From BJHL01 sp964516725 (lineage in GTDB: Bacteria > Planctomycetota > Phycisphaerae > Phycisphaerales > UBA1924), in assembly GCA_964516725.1 (NCBI GenBank), contig CAZEZV010000281.1:1-5473 (forward strand): 5,473 nt of DNA, in the 5' to 3' direction. The notes beneath the pieces are model-generated. The model had not been told where the DNA came from. It saw only the letters and a list, made by a program, of their open reading frames with translations, and did no database searches. How positions within the stretch are numbered: position 1 is the first letter of the stretch; every line of letters begins with the position of its first letter. The position numbers were made by a program, and so were the translations under genes. This document shows positions 5,332 through 5,473 of this stretch, piece by piece.

Positions 5332-5473
5332 TTAGTTGCCGCGGAGGTGGGCGCGGAGCGTTGTCTCCGGAAAGTACTTCCCGGGGCTGGTTGTCGCCGC
5401 GATCTGGCTGTGGAGGTAGATGCGTTCTGGGGGGATGCCCAGGCGTTGGGCGAGGAGGTCGACCAACTGGAGG
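5332..5473 (-). CDS. C-terminus of a peptidoglycan-recognition / N-acetylmuramoyl-L-alanine amidase_2 family protein (partial)
   Basis: The last 46 codons of a minus-strand gene are visible, with the stop TAA at 5334-5332; the N-terminus is beyond the right edge. The peptide contains LVDLLAQRLGIPPERIYLHS followed by QIAATTSPGKYFPETTLRAH. This is the end of the amidase_2/PGRP fold: the helix before the last strand (LGIPPERI), the zinc-ligand His (codon 5412-5410) and the T-x-(C/S)-PG-x-x-FP loop. Catalytic members cut the amide bond between N-acetylmuramic acid and L-Ala of peptidoglycan and use a Cys eight residues after this His as a zinc ligand. Here that position is Ser (codon 5388-5386), as in non-catalytic PGRPs. 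Only the C-terminal end is seen, so activity, export signal and other zinc ligands cannot be judged. No clear terminator follows before the next gene on this strand. Confidence 0.75.
   Translation of the reverse strand, partial: LQLVDLLAQRLGIPPERIYLHSQIAATTSPGKYFPETTLRAHLRGN

Overview
The window looks like chromosomal DNA of a planctomycete, most likely class Phycisphaerae. This is inferred from the protein types: a DUF4394 protein with a C-terminal VPAP / hydrophobic / poly-Arg sorting tail, an ECF sigma factor next to it, a DUF1579 protein, a secreted tail-fibre-like protein, and several genes of moderately high GC. No rRNA, tRNA, CRISPR array, transposase or integrase was seen.

Layout from left to right. 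(1) Positions 1-446, minus strand: N-terminal 148 codons of an ECF-type RNA polymerase sigma factor, cut by the window edge. (2) Positions 447-672: divergent intergenic region with an inverted repeat and a 10-bp-spaced direct repeat just upstream of the next gene. (3) Positions 673-1530, plus strand: secreted DUF4394 protein with a PEP-CTERM-like anchor. (4) Positions 1554-1579: strong hairpin that can terminate transcription from both sides. (5) Positions 1609-2271, minus strand: secreted DUF1579 protein. (6) Positions 2272-2566: divergent intergenic region. (7) Positions 2567-4000, plus strand: secreted protein built like a phage tail fibre or adhesin. (8) Positions 4022-5212, minus strand: secreted protein of unknown function with a charged helical C-terminus. 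(9) Positions 5332-5473, minus strand: C-terminal 46 residues of a peptidoglycan-recognition / amidase_2 family protein, cut by the window edge.

The four complete genes all encode exported proteins, so the region is concerned with the cell envelope or outside of the cell. The sigma factor and the DUF4394 gene are divergently transcribed from one intergenic region and could be functionally linked. The amidase-like gene and the unknown secreted gene are on the same strand, 117 bp apart, and could be co-transcribed. Nothing shows that all the genes form one system. The points most worth checking are a Cys-to-Ser change at the expected zinc-ligand position of the amidase-like protein, the repeat cluster between the sigma factor and DUF4394 genes, and hairpins that abut or overlap Shine-Dalgarno sequences.
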